A DNA stretch of 64,000 bases from the NCBI GenBank assembly GCA_964007475.1, contig OZ023275.1, positions 13,681,829 through 13,745,828 of the forward strand, read 5' to 3'. Origin of the DNA: Hybos culiciformis (taxonomy: Eukaryota > Arthropoda > Insecta > Diptera > Hybotidae). The first letter of the stretch is position 1, and every line of letters begins with the position of its first letter. The notes under the pieces were generated by a model. The model searched no databases, was not told where the DNA came from, and saw only the letters and a program-made list of their open reading frames with translations. Shown here piece by piece: positions 34,101 to 47,400 of the stretch. A program made the position numbers and the translations under genes.

Positions 34101-37100
34101 CTCTTATGTATAATGGAAAAAAATTTGCAATAGTTTTTAAAAAAAAAAAAAAATTATTTTGCATTTCTAAAAATTATGATCCTTGAATGGATTTTAGAAT
34201 GTTTGCTGAAAGTTTTTGGTAAAAGATTGTTCAAATTTTTAGGACCAATTTGTGTTTTATGCGTTGCATATAGATTTAAATTATGTAGCTTCGTCTCAAG
34301 TTTTTCAATTTCATTATACATTAGTACTCAACCTAATATTAAATTCTAAACGATATATGGCATTCTTAAATTCATTCACAATCAAAAATTTACTATTCCA
34401 TCATGAAAGTAAAAATAATCCATAAAAATATGTAAAACAAAATAACTTTATTGTTATTTATTATTCAATATTTTTAACTTATAAATTCAATCTTTTGAAT
34501 TAATAATTTCAATCTTTTCTAAATGTTGTAATGGTCATAAATTAGCTTATAAATAAATCATTATAAAAATGTTTGACGAATAAAATCAAATTTCATTTAC
34601 AGAACTAAAAATCCACATAATTTCCTTTTCAATTACCTTATTATTTGAAAAAAAAAATTTAATTTAAAATAATTTTCTAAAATTCCACATTCAAGTATAC
34701 TTATTTATTGCAAAAAGTGTACATAAAATAATGCATTTGTCGTTTTAATCTTGTCATAAAAATGTTAGCCGCGTAACCTTTGGAATACTTTTAATTCTAT
34801 AATAATTCTTTTAAATAATCGAAGAATTATTTAGCGTTGTATAGTTTTGTAAGTAAAATTATCAAATCTTCAAAAAAATCAATTATTAGTAAAAGATAGT
34901 ATATTATTTGCATTTATATGAATGTTAAAATACGAGTAGATATTTTGCTTGTGATCAGAAGTAAACTTCTTGTAGCAAAAACATTTGAACCTTTCGCTTA
35001 CTAAAGAAAGTAGCATCAATTTTGTAACATTTCTTACATTTAAGAAAACTTTTTTAAAAACAACTATGATTGTAAAAATTGTGTTTTCATTATAAAAAAT
35101 TAAACGAACAAATTATATATTTAATTAAACTTAAATAATTTACTTTTTGAAAGAAAATTTAGGCAGTTAATAGATAATAAGTTGTAATTTGAATTTCTTT
35201 TTGAAAGTTTTTGAAAATTTATTTAAATAAAACATTAAGTTTTTTGTTTAATCCAACTCTCTAACAAATTAACAAACTCAAAGACATACATATTTGTAGA
35301 GAAAAACGATTTTGTTAGAAGTTTATCTTTAATCAAGGTTGGAATATATTTTTCCAAAAAAAAGTTTATATGTACAAAATTATATTTTACATTTATATAT
35401 ATATATATATAATTATATATATAAGTTTTTATAGACTAGGTGTATAATTTTTTTTTTAGTTTTCTGAGCTAAACATAATGTTTTCTTCTGTTTATTGTTC
35501 TAACATCTTCCTTTAATATTTAGATCTTAAGTTTTTTTTTTGTACACTCTAACCGGACTCCTACATCTAGAATCCGGATAAATAACATTGTTTTTCATCT
35601 TAAAAGTATCTAAACAACAAAGTTTCAGCAAAACTTCATATAAATAATGAACACTATACTCTTTATACAGAATATAGAAAATATATTTTGTTTGGACTTT
35701 GAAATAATTAGAAGAAAAAAATATTAAAAAAAATTTAGCATTATTGAAATTATATTAAGTTTAATTTGATTTAAATAGTTAAATGTTATAGCCAAATAAA
35801 AAATAGTAGCAAAAAAATATATAACATAATTTCTTTTCATTTTTGGGTAGATTACCACATTTTCATTGTAGATTTATATAGCTTTTACTGCAATTTATTA
35901 TTACAAATATATGAATAAATTATATATATATTCGATTATATATAAAAAAGTATTATATAAATAAGGTGTAACATTTTATATTTATGAAATGTAAAATATT
36001 TACATTTGTTAGATTTTTCTCAGTAAAAAAAATGAAAATTTAAAAAGAATTCAGCTAAATAAAAACGTAATGTTACTACCTCTCGGTATAATACTTTGAA
36101 AATTTTAGATTATATAATAAACAATAAAAAAAAAAAACTCGGTTAATCAACTTCATCAACTGATTTGCATCCCAAAATTAAGCATATATACATACCACAA
36201 AGCGAGAAATGAATCATTATTTAATTGTGTCGAACTATAAAATGTTTCCCCTTAATTGAGCCATTTATTAGTATAAGGATAATTTGTTGAAGTGCATGAT
36301 TGTATTATTTCATTTACATTTTTTGCCACAAATTGGTAACATTTTTTTTAACAACTAAATTAAAGTTAAAATAAATTTAAGATAAGAAATCACTAAAAAA
36401 TAAAAAAAGATAAAAAAAATACAAATGTGGTATGGAGAGACTTTGGGGTAATTATATTGTTATCAAAATAACAACATCAATAACGACTAAGGAAATGATT
36501 AAGAATTTTGTTTCTAAAAACCACACGCGATTCAGATTAATGAAACATATAAAAAAAAGTTACTAGAACATCTGGGCTAATATGTAATAAGTAATTTTAT
36601 ATGTGAACAACAGTAAATAGAAAACTAGCAATTTTACCGAAGAATGTATGCATCAATTCTACAGAAGAAGAATTTAGAAAAATAAAAATAAATAAAATGA
36701 CTTCAAATTAATATATTTTAAAACTACATTTAAGCTACTCCAATCTTTCAAAATTTCTCTTAATTATGAAATGTTTTCTTTAAATTAAGAAATAATCTGA
36801 GTTTATTTATCTGATTCCATTTCGAAAAAGCAGCATATTCGAAATATTTTCAAATATTTTCAAACGGTATAAATAATCTTAATTGCAAAAATTTTAATAA
36901 TTTATAATCATATTGCAAATAAAATTGGACATTGAAAATGCATTCATAAAAATTATAAAATTTTTAAAATTTGTACCACCTGAGGAAGCCTCACACGTTT
37001 TTTTCTTTTTTGTTTACTTTGACTGTAAATAGTGTAAATAATTATATTCCAACGAAAGAATTATTTTGTTATAATTTACTTCGGCCACGAACGGATGAAG

Positions 37101-39369
37101 TTTTCACAAATAAAAAAGTTTTTTACTAAATATTTTTTTGATTATTGACTTACAATAGAACTTAAAAACAGAAAGAAATTACATTTTATTTAACATCAAA
37201 TAATATTTTAAGACTCTGAAATAGATAGTAAATTTTTTGAAAACGAGGATCACTTTGCAATACCTACTTATTTTAACTATAGTCAGACATACTATTAGGT
37301 TCTACAAACTAATATTATTTCGGACTAACTAATTAGATAGTTGATTACTTAAAATATTTGTGGATCGTAGCTAAAAATAGTCTCAAAAGTAATGATCCAT
37401 AAATAGATTAATTTTTAATTTAATTTACAAAAAAGAAAAGTTTATTTTTTTGCGCTCCATAACTACATATATATTAAACCACACTCTCGTGGGTCGAATT
37501 AAATGAAGGATACAATATATATATATATATTTATATTAAATATTCCTGGAAAAGAATATTTTCGCCTTAAGATTAAGCACAAAAGCATTCAAAAAGCCAT
37601 CAACTATTTCTGGTATTTTGTTTTTTGTTTTTTTGTTTTTGTTTTTATTTTTTTTTTCTTGTTTTTCATAAAAGAAAACTTTTTAATGATCCCTTTTCGA
37701 TTCTAGAGAGAACAGATGGAAATTTTCTCATAGGGTATATACAAAAAAAAAATAAGAAATTTCTTAAATTTTTAATTTGTTTTTTAAGTAAAAAACATAC
37801 CAAGACTAAAAACAAAATAAAAAAAATAAAAAATTCTTTAATGAGATGGTTCTTTTTTTTTTTTTTCTAATTTTATTTTATTTAATTTTAATTTAGATAA
37901 TACGACATTCTGGTAAATATTTATTTGGTGCCTTGAGGTCAAAAATAAATTTAATTAAATTGAATTTATAACATATATATTTAGAAATTTTTTGTGTTGA
38001 ATAATATATAATAAATAAAAGAAAACAATAATAAAATTGAGCCGAAGATTTTTCAAGAGGGTTCTAAATATGCATGACAGAAAGCCTTCAATAATACATG
38101 TTTAAAGGGAGAAATATAAAACAAAAATAATAATAATAACAACAACCTTAATTTTATCGCATTCTTCTGATGATGATAACTGAAATAACAAAATATTAAT
38201 TCTATACATAGAAATTAAAAATTAAACAAAAAAGATAAACTAAAATTCAAGAAAAATAAAAACAAGACTTAAAAAATAAAAATATTTTTGAACCTTTAAA
38301 AAAAAAATAAAATATGCCTACCCTCTATATAACGAAAATATAATTTTAATCATTTTTTTTTATGCTTCTATAACTGTTTCAAGGACATTTCCACATTATC
38401 ATAAATTATGATTTTTTTTTCTTCTTTTTATTTATTCTTTTTTAAATTTATTATGTACTAGAGATGGGAATAGAATAAAGCACTCTAAGTATACTCTCTG
38501 TTCCTTTGATGATAATTTTCTTCATTATCAAATAAAATAGACACCTTAAAAAAAATTTTAAGTAGGTGCCTCCTCTTGGTTTGTTTTTTTTTTGTGTTTT
38601 TTTTTTTTGTGTTTTATGGTAAACAACATGATTTTATAAGTATGAATTGTATTTAATGGTAAAAAAGATTTTGAAAAAAAAAAAAAAAATATTTTATATG
38701 TGTCTATACATATTGCTCAAGTATAAGTATATAGTACCTATCGATGATGGATCTTTGTTTAACTTTTCAAAGACAATTTTTTGTTTGATATCTATATAGT
38801 TAAGTCAATAGTTTTTTTTTCAAGTGCAATAAGAAATTTCAGATCATGGAGAATTTCAGTTTTTTTTTTTTTTATTTTATAAATTTGAAGAAGAAAAAAT
38901 TATCTGTTGGGAACAATTCAGTAGTGCTTTATAATTTTGAAAAAAAAAAAAAATTAAAATAAAGAAATTATTTTTTATGTTTTTAAAAATTATTTTCCAA
39001 AGGTGAAACTATTCTGTACAATTTTTTGCAGAGACACATCAAAATTAATTATTTTTTTTTGCACAGTTTTAGCTAAGTCTTAAATTCAAAATATTCTCAA
39101 ATCGTAATTCAATATTAATATAAAATAAATTTCGTAGCAACAAAAATAAAACTCTGCCAATGAAAGACGTCAATTAAATCACGTAACAATTAAATAATCT
39201 TTCAGTAATTTCAAGTATAATTTAAATTTTATCTGTTTCCTTCTGAATATAAATAAATGCAAGTAAGCTAGTATTTTAGTTTTAAAGAAGCCAAATAGGT
39301 TTTAGCTTTTTCCTATATTAAATGTTTTGATAAAAATATACAATTAGTCATAATGTAACATGAATTTCT
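31171..39369. other. long AT-rich stretch with no recognised feature
   Basis: About 8 kb of AT-rich DNA in which I find no gene, RNA or defined element on either strand. Open frames such as 31808, 37503 and 37625 are runs of F, K, I and N from T- and A-tracts. It may be intergenic or a long intron. Confidence 0.55.
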
Positions 39370-39475
39370 TAATAGTAAAGTAGCGTAGGGCACTAAATCT
39401 CTAAATATAAGTAATTATAATGTAATTGTATTATATCAGCTTGAAAATAAATTAATTTGAATTTGAATTTGAATA
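39370..39475 (+). mobile_element. possible LINE 3' terminus with TTTGAA tail
   Basis: TATATCAGCTTGAAAATAA followed by (TTTGAA)n-like repeats and ATAAATAAT (39434-39475) resembles the 3' end and short-repeat tail of jockey/CR1-type non-LTR retrotransposons in insects. No coding part is preserved upstream. The identification rests on resemblance from memory only. Confidence 0.3.
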
Positions 39476-42103
39476 AATAATTGCTTTCAGGTTACCATTA
39501 CATTATGTACAAAAACTAATTATATTATCAATCTTTTTTTTTAAGTAAATTTCAATAGTACATAATTACTTTGTTTTAAAATTTTCTGTTCAATATTTTG
39601 CAATTTTTCCGAAGATATATATTTTTCCCATTGAGAGGAACCCCTGTTACAAATTTTTTAAATTTTGGAAATATACTTACTATGTTTCTATATTATGTCT
39701 CTGTGTTTATCTATATATTATCTGTGTAACTCATAAACATAACAATCACATTTCTCTTAAGAAAATTTAATCTCGCTAATGATTTAAAATGTTATCTCAT
39801 CAAAACTGAAACAAATAACCTTGAACTTGAATCTCTAAGAATTGGGGGAAAAAAATTGAAGAAAAAAAATAAATAAAACATTTTTATATGAAAATTTATC
39901 AAAACCAAAAATTTTTATTACAAAAAAAATCTCTCTATATAAATAAATTACGAAATAAATAATTATGAAATCGATTTTAATAATTTGTTTGCACATCATT
40001 TTTTTTTTCTGTTGGAATACAAACCTTTTTCCAAAATTAGAAAACGCCTTAAAACATTAAAACATATTTTATTTATTTTTTTTATTATTTTTTTTTTTTT
40101 TCAAAACATTCATTCCCAATTAATGTTTTTTTTTTTTTGTTTTGAACAAAATTATAATTAGGTTTTCTTCAACAACAAAAAAAAAAAATTAAAATATGTG
40201 GAAAATGATGACAGAATTTAAAAAACAAAAGGATATAAAAACAAAAAAAAAAAAATTAAAATAAAATTCCTATAAATGAAAATGAAAAACAAAAATATAA
40301 AACACATAAAAAAAAATAAAAAAGTAGCAGAGGGTATAAAAATAATTGTTAAACAAAAGCCCTTAGTAATAATTGTGGGTTAAAATGTTCCAGACATTTG
40401 TCACTTTAATGAGGAACAACAGCAACAATTTTCCTTATATATAGTTGATTATATGTATATTGTATATATATATAAAGAAAGTAAAAATAAAAAAAATTAA
40501 AAATAAAAAAAAATAAATTATTATTTTTATTTATTACAATATTATTCTTTTTATGTTTTGAATAAAGAATTTTGTAATTTAAATTTTACATCTCTGGAAT
40601 CTTTTTCTTGTTTTTGTTTTTTTTTTTTTGTGACATTTTCTCTTTAATTTAAATATTTTACTTGACACTTTTTTTTTTATATTTTAATGTAATATTGTGT
40701 TTGCTTTCTAAATTCAATTAAATATGAAAGATTAAATAATTCGAATTCCTGGTACTGAGTATAATAATGTTGGTCGAAATAATTACTTCAAGAAGAAAAA
40801 GAATAAAAATATTATGAACTAACTTAAAAAAAATAAACACAAAGACAAAAATATGACAATGTTATTGATTGTATATAAATCAACATTATTGTGTATAACC
40901 ACGAAGTAATAAAAAGTAATAAAAAGTTAAAAAAAAATTAGCAACATCATAACTCTGAAATTGTGAATTCGGTATGACTTAAGATAGATTTAAACATAAA
41001 AACAGTAGAAAAATATTGTCTAAATAATATGATCTTTATTAAACCAACAAAAATTTATACGTTATTAAAAAAGAAAATATTTCAATGAACAAAAAACTTG
41101 ATAAGATTATTGAGAAAATATATAGAAAATTTATTACATATAAATAACTTAAAAATTTATTTATTTTATACGTAAATTTTTAAAGTAAAAAACATATTTG
41201 AAGAGATTGTAATAATAACAATCTTTCATAAATATTTTGTGATTATGGTTCGAACTTGTATATCATAAATAGGTACACATATAATACAATCAATATTTGA
41301 ATATTTTATTTTAAGCTTTTTAAAGCATTTAACAATCAAATTAAATAAGATAAAATTAAGTAGAGTATTTTCTGATTAAATAAAGAACTTATTCTATTTC
41401 TAAGAAAAGATGAAAGTTTTGGACTATCAAATATTTTAGTTTTATTCAAATTTTAATATTTAACATAATAGATTTATTTATATAAAAATAAAAACTATTA
41501 TAATATACCCCAATTAAATATTTAACAATTTATTTGTTGTGTAATTAAACTTCAGTGCATATATATAACAATTGAATAAGTTAAATTGTATTTCTAAAAG
41601 TTCAACAAAAGATTATTAATGTTTTTTTTATATATAGATGTATATTTTTAAATTTATGTATATTATTGCATTATGCAAATAGAATTTATAACTAAGTAGA
41701 ATAATTATTTAATAATAATCAAAATAATTGAATTTGAAATTGGTAGCTTAAATATTTTTGGGAAACAAAAAATAATAATAATAATAATAATAATACAATT
41801 TAATATTATATATACAGGATTTTTTTTATTCTTTTTTTAATAAATTTATAAAATATTAAATGTAATTATGCTCAAATTTAAGTAATGAAACATAAAACCA
41901 TGTGCGTATGTTATACAAAAATTAATTTTATTATATAAATAATTAAACCTCTAATATTTTATTTTGATGAAAAATTATTATTTTTTTATGATAAAGTCCT
42001 AAAGGTTTTTAAAACATATTTTCAGCTATATTTTAAGTTGAGTTATTAATTATTTATTTGCCTATAAGTAAAAAGCTAATCAAAATTGAGTTAGCAAAAA
42101 AAA
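39476..42103. other. AT-rich non-coding DNA
   Basis: No gene is seen. A (TAA)n microsatellite lies near 41771-41795. Several poly-A and poly-T runs occur at 39840-40330. Confidence 0.55.
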
Positions 42104-42795
42104 TGTCATATCACGCATAATGTCATATCACATAATTTTTAAAATGACTTATCGCATAAATTTTTTTTATGAGATAATTCATTTGAAAACGAAATAGCAC
42201 ATAAATTGAAAAATTAATTATCTCATAAAAAATTATTTTTATGTGATAATTCATTTTAAAATAAATTAGTACATAAATTAAAAAATGAATTATCTCATAA
42301 AAAAATTCGAACGAAAATTTTATGCACTAATTCATTTTAAAGTGAATTATCACATAAAAATTATTTTTCGATATTTATGCACTAATTCGTTTGAAATAGC
42401 GCGAAGCGAATGGGACGCGGTAATTATTGGAAGTACATGAATTATCTCATAAAAAAATTATGTGATAATTCATTTTAAAAATTATGTGATATGCGATAAT
42501 TGACGGAGCCATTATTTGTGCACTAATTCGTTTGAATACGAATTAGCGCAGAAATCTGCATTTTTAAAACGAATTATCGCATAAAAAAATTTTAACGTAA
42601 ATTTCATGCACTAATTCATTTAAAAACGAATTATCACATAAAATTTTAGAGATAATTCATTTATTTTCAAATTCATTTTGGTTTTATGTGATAATTCGTT
42701 TTTAAATGAATTACTGCATAATCTCATACAAATCAATTTTTATGTGATAATTCGTATTTTTTTATATGTTATGATATTATGCGATAATTCGTCTC
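42104..42795. repeat. array of a short motif in alternating orientations (tandem palindromes)
   Basis: A motif close to TGAATTATCNCATAAAA and its reverse complement TTTTATGNGATAATTCA occur about 20 times in 690 bases. There are roughly eight forward copies (near 42147, 42226, 42286, 42342, 42438, 42570, 42627, 42706) and about twelve reverse ones, including ATGCACTAATTC variants (near 42167, 42239, 42320, 42375, 42458, 42605, 42684, 42740, 42777). Neighbouring copies often face each other, so the array is a series of 40-60 base palindromes. A GC-richer core (GCGCGAAGCGAATGGGACGC, 42399-42418) interrupts it. I know no named family with this design. A foldback transposon or satellite relic is possible. 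Confidence 0.85.
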
Positions 42796-45700
42796 ACCGT
42801 ATATAAACGCATTGAAGAAGTAATATTTTATTAGTAAAGGTATCAAAATTTGTAACTTTTTAGCTTATTGTTCATCCATACAATTTCATATAAATAATAA
42901 TTATGTAACTATGATTATCCAATGTATACACACATTATACTATTATACATCATATCGTTCCAGCCAGGTATACACATTGTTTGTACACACCTTCAGAATT
43001 TCAGACCTAAGTAAATTAGTAGTAGACTGTTTTTATTTAACTTTTTATATATTTTATAATTATGTAAATATAATGTTAAATATGTAATATATTGTACTGA
43101 TATAAAAAACTTATTACTGGTCATTCAACACTCGAAATCCACTAGAAATTATCTGGAACACATTTTATATATAAAAATTTAAATTATTAATACATACTTA
43201 CTTTGTGAGCCAGCCAAAAAAATTAAGTACGCGGCTTGGATTCCTAAAATGTTCATCTTATCTATACTTATGGCCTAAATGAATTAAATTTTTATTTTTA
43301 TTTTGATACAATTGGTTTTGTATAATATAATACATAATAATACAGTAACAATAATTTAACACATTGTAACAAATTAAAAGGATTTTTTTTTAACAACCTT
43401 TTTAAATATAATATTAAATTAACTATACGGTAGTGTAATATAATAAACATTCAATTTTTAAATTTTATTGCATAACAAATAATAGATATAATAATAAAAT
43501 ATTGTTTTTGCAAATTGGGTTTATTTACAAAATGCAAAAAAAAAATAAACTTTTACAAGGTTGTTATTATAACATCAAAAAATAATTAAAAATCAAGTAG
43601 ATACTTTTTATTTTAGATGAAAAGTTTTTTTGTATGTTCAAAATGTATTTAAATTTAGCAATATTACTTATTATACCGAACCAATACAAGGCGAAATGAA
43701 TTTGTTGTAGATTCAACATAAGATTTCTTTTGAGTATCTTTTTTCTTTGATTTTCCAAATATATATTTATTATTTTTCGTATCAACCATTTTTAGTAGTT
43801 TCTTGTTGTACATTATAATAATGTAATAGGAAATGAATGAAACCTAAGTAAGTTCAAGCTGAGGCAATGTTTATGTACAATTTTGTCTAATTATAATCAA
43901 CTTGTTCGTATTACATTACCATAACAAAATTATTATATTTTTATTATAGTACTCTAATACTCTTAATTTTCCAACAAAGAAGAAAAAACAAATGTAATTT
44001 ATATTATTCAAATATGCCCACACTTTATTAAAACTTGAGAATATTCTAAATGCGTGCTTCTAAATTTTCATCTAATTAGCAAAAATTTATGCCAATTTAT
44101 AAATCATTAATAATCATTATTTTCAATTTAAAATTGACCAAAACGTATACAAATCGAATTTTTTAATCCTTACGATACATAGTAGCTTCTTCGTAGGCGC
44201 ATACACTCTTTTTTCTTCTTTTTTTTTTAATTACGTTTAAATTAAATGAAAAGTAAAAGAGATTAATTCGTGGGAAAAAAATTAATAAAAATAAAGTTTT
44301 TTTTTTTCTGACCATAATTTGTTACGCAAAAAAAAAAAAAGAAGGTTAATGACTATGTCTGTTATTATATACTTTATGCATAATATAATCAAAAAGGGAT
44401 TAAATAAGCTTTTTTGCGCTCGCTTATATTGTGCAAGAAAAAGAGATGTGGTTTTGTGAATTGATGTGATTAAATCGTAATTTTATATTATTTGTTATAA
44501 ATCTAAGTGGCGTGTGGTTAAAGTATGAGAAACAATCATATGTGTTTGTGTTGTATATATAATATTTATTTTTTGGATTAAATTACGTTTAACATTTAAC
44601 ATTCTTGTTAAAGTGTTTTTTTTTTGGGTGCCCTGCCAGTGTAGAGTTTACGTTTATTTATTTATATTCTACTTATCAAGTATACTATAATCAATGTAAC
44701 ACTTTTTTCATTCAGTGTGATATTCATCGCGATGGTTCCTGATGTAAGTCCTTATTTTAATAGCTTCAACTGGTAACTTTATAAAGTATAGTGATAAACA
44801 TTGTTATAAAAAAATTCACATTTTAGCTATCAATAAAATCACGAAACAAATTCTATGAAATGAATATACATCAAAAATTAACAGGAACAAATTAAAGTAC
44901 GCACCTTCGTTTATATATTGAGTATTCAATTTCCCATCTGCCGACACTTGAATTTAAATTCCAATGCAGTATTTTACTTAATATGCACAAATAACAAGAA
45001 TATTTCAATGTTAAGTAGAAAAAAAAAATTTATTATTTGTAACTATTTTGAACTCGTCAATCTGTACTTTCCATACTTGTCCTTGGTAAAAAAAAAATCT
45101 ACATTAATGTTCTTACAAACCTTTAACGTATTTTTCATCATATAATTCATGTGTATAATATAAATATTTCAAGTGTGTATCATCAACTATATTTTGTTGG
45201 AAAATAAGACTGAATTTTTGTTTTTCCAGTCATTTAATATAAAAAGAATATTGTTTAATTTACCGTAACTGTAATATTAAAATGATGGTTAAAACATCAA
45301 AAATAAACATAAAAAGGGTTTTCACCTGATTCCTAATTTATGAAAAAATTGACCCAGATTTAGAAAAATTTTTATTTGAAGTTTATATACATAATGAATT
45401 ATATAATATATTATTATATGATTATTAAACATCAGATACAAAAATAAGTAAATATCTATGAGCTATGATTTTTTTGTAGTTAAATAAGCACACAAAATAT
45501 TTATTTATAATTTCAATAGAATTTATATAACAAAAATAATTCTAATTAACTCTCGGGCTACACTGAATGTTTTTCTGTATTTTTGAAAACCTTTTTTTTT
45601 TTTTTGTTTTAATTCAAAATAGTTATAATTAAAAAATTTATGACTAAATAATTGTTAACTTTTTTATTGTCTGTCAAAAAAATAATTCCTGACAAAGAAA

Positions 45701-46124
45701 AATTGTCGATTTTTTCTCTATTTAAAAAAAAAAATTGGATCAGACCCAGAGCACCTGAAAAACCAAAATAAAAGTATAAAATAAAATAAAGGTATCTATA
45801 AAAAAAAAAAACAAATTTTATATATATTTTTTTTATTTTCTTCCATTATTCCATGTATTATATTAAATTAAAACATTTCATCCTTTATAGTATAGTGTTT
45901 TATAAAATTGATGACAAAATGATAGACATTTCTATAAAATACACACAGTAATTTACGTAAAAAAAAAAATTAAAAAAATATTTTTGCATATTTTAAATGA
46001 CGCAAGCAATAAGATTTAATGTGAAAATAAATAATGATTGCAGATAGAATTGGCATTACGTAAGGTAGGGTATAGATTTTTTGTTTTATTTTTTATTTTT
46101 TTTTTTTTAATTTGTTGCATGGCT
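42796..46124. other. AT-rich non-coding DNA
   Basis: No gene is supported. The 14-mer ATTAAGTACGCGGC at 43222-43235 repeats one at 17128. Short open frames at 43567 (minus) and 44918 show no recognised domain. Confidence 0.5.
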
Positions 46125-46340
46125 TAAGTAATAATGACATATTATTATTATGAATATTAACATTAAATACGCAGAATTTTACGCTTTATAATGTAATAAT
46201 TATACACATCATATTTATACATTTATCTACATAATACTTACATCTACATAATATATACATTATTATTGTGTATTATTTCGGTTTATATAATCATTGACAA
46301 AAAAATTTTAATTGATCTGTTGAAATAACTTGCACTACAG
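46125..46340. repeat. direct duplication, copy 1
   Basis: This segment shares with 47212-47400 a near-identical core (TGAATATTAACATTAAATAC and GCAGAATTTTACGCTTTA, from 46150) and weaker similarity before and after it, including AATCTGTTGAAATA-type sequence at the far end (AATTGATCTGTTGAAATAAC here). The copies are about 1.1 kb apart, in direct orientation. Outside the core they have diverged by indels, so the duplication is old. Confidence 0.65.
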
Positions 46341-47211
46341 CATAAAATATGAAAACTATGGAGGTAACAGTGATAATAATTATTGAACGAAATTCGTGTA
46401 AAAAGTGTTCTTCATTTTCTCAATTACTGCACTTTTGAAATAAAGATAGAAGGGAAAATGATCTTAATCGGACCGCTCATGTTTCGAAAAAAAGAATACG
46501 AATCGACATGCCCGGTTGTGTCATTAGAAAAACAATATTTCACAGAACATTTGGCTTGCATGCATATGATATGACGCATTCTTGCTTACCCTTTGAGTAG
46601 GTTACAAGAAGAAATATATTTTTCCAGCATCAAAGATTTTATTTCGAATATTTTCAAAAATCAGCGAACTGGTACGTTTCAACATATGTTTTTTATTTGA
46701 ATTGTGTGTGGTTCATTTAAAAATATCATTTCATCGAAAAAAGTGTGGTCGCTGAACCGATCCGATTCGTGGAAAAAAACAACTGAATCAACTCAAATTC
46801 ATGGTGCCAATAAAATTGGAACAACAAAACGCTCTATATGAGCCAAAACAGTCAAACTATTATGAATTTACTAAAGTTTTTGTGAATTTAATAAAACATT
46901 GAATAATTCCCTCTTGTATATATTTACAAATGATCAAATTCAGGAAAAACTATTATTTCCATTAGAACCATTTAAGGTTCGTTTTAGAACCATAATTTTT
47001 GAATCAGCAAGAAATCGATTTTTTCCGTTTAATTTGATATTAATCAAAAATTTTTTTTGAGATAAAAAGATATTGATACGCTGAAGATAAATTATGTCAT
47101 CTACTTTAAAATGGCATACAACCGCCTCTAGAAGTTCAGGCAAATTATTACGTTATTTCTTGACGAAAATTTGTTTTTCTGTGGAGCTCTATCATTTTAA
47201 TATTTTTTGTT
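46341..47211. other. segment between the two direct duplicate copies
   Basis: Somewhat less AT-rich than its surroundings around 46390-46560 and 46740-46830. A 63-codon open frame at 46383 has a plausible mixed composition but no ATG at its first codon and no recognised domain, so I do not call a gene. Lying between direct repeats, it could be the inside of a decayed element. Confidence 0.35.
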
Positions 47212-47400
47212 ATAAATAATAATGTCATATTAATATTAATATTATGAATATTAACATTAAATACGCAGAATTTTACGCTTTATTATAATGTACTTACTAT
47301 ACACAAACATCCATTTGCATATAACAAATACATTATTCATTTTATAGTATTTTGGATTTTAATCATTCATTTAAGAATTTTTAATTAATCTGTTGAAATA
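47212..47400. repeat. direct duplication, copy 2
   Basis: Second copy of the segment at 46125-46340, with the same core starting near 47244 and ending in AATTAATCTGTTGAAATAGG. See copy 1 for the comparison. Confidence 0.65.

Noticed and set aside
31171..39369. Hidden multi-exon gene in the 8-kb empty stretch
   Set aside because: I looked for conserved-looking coding islands with flanking AG/GT on both strands and found none. Small exons cannot be excluded without transcript data.
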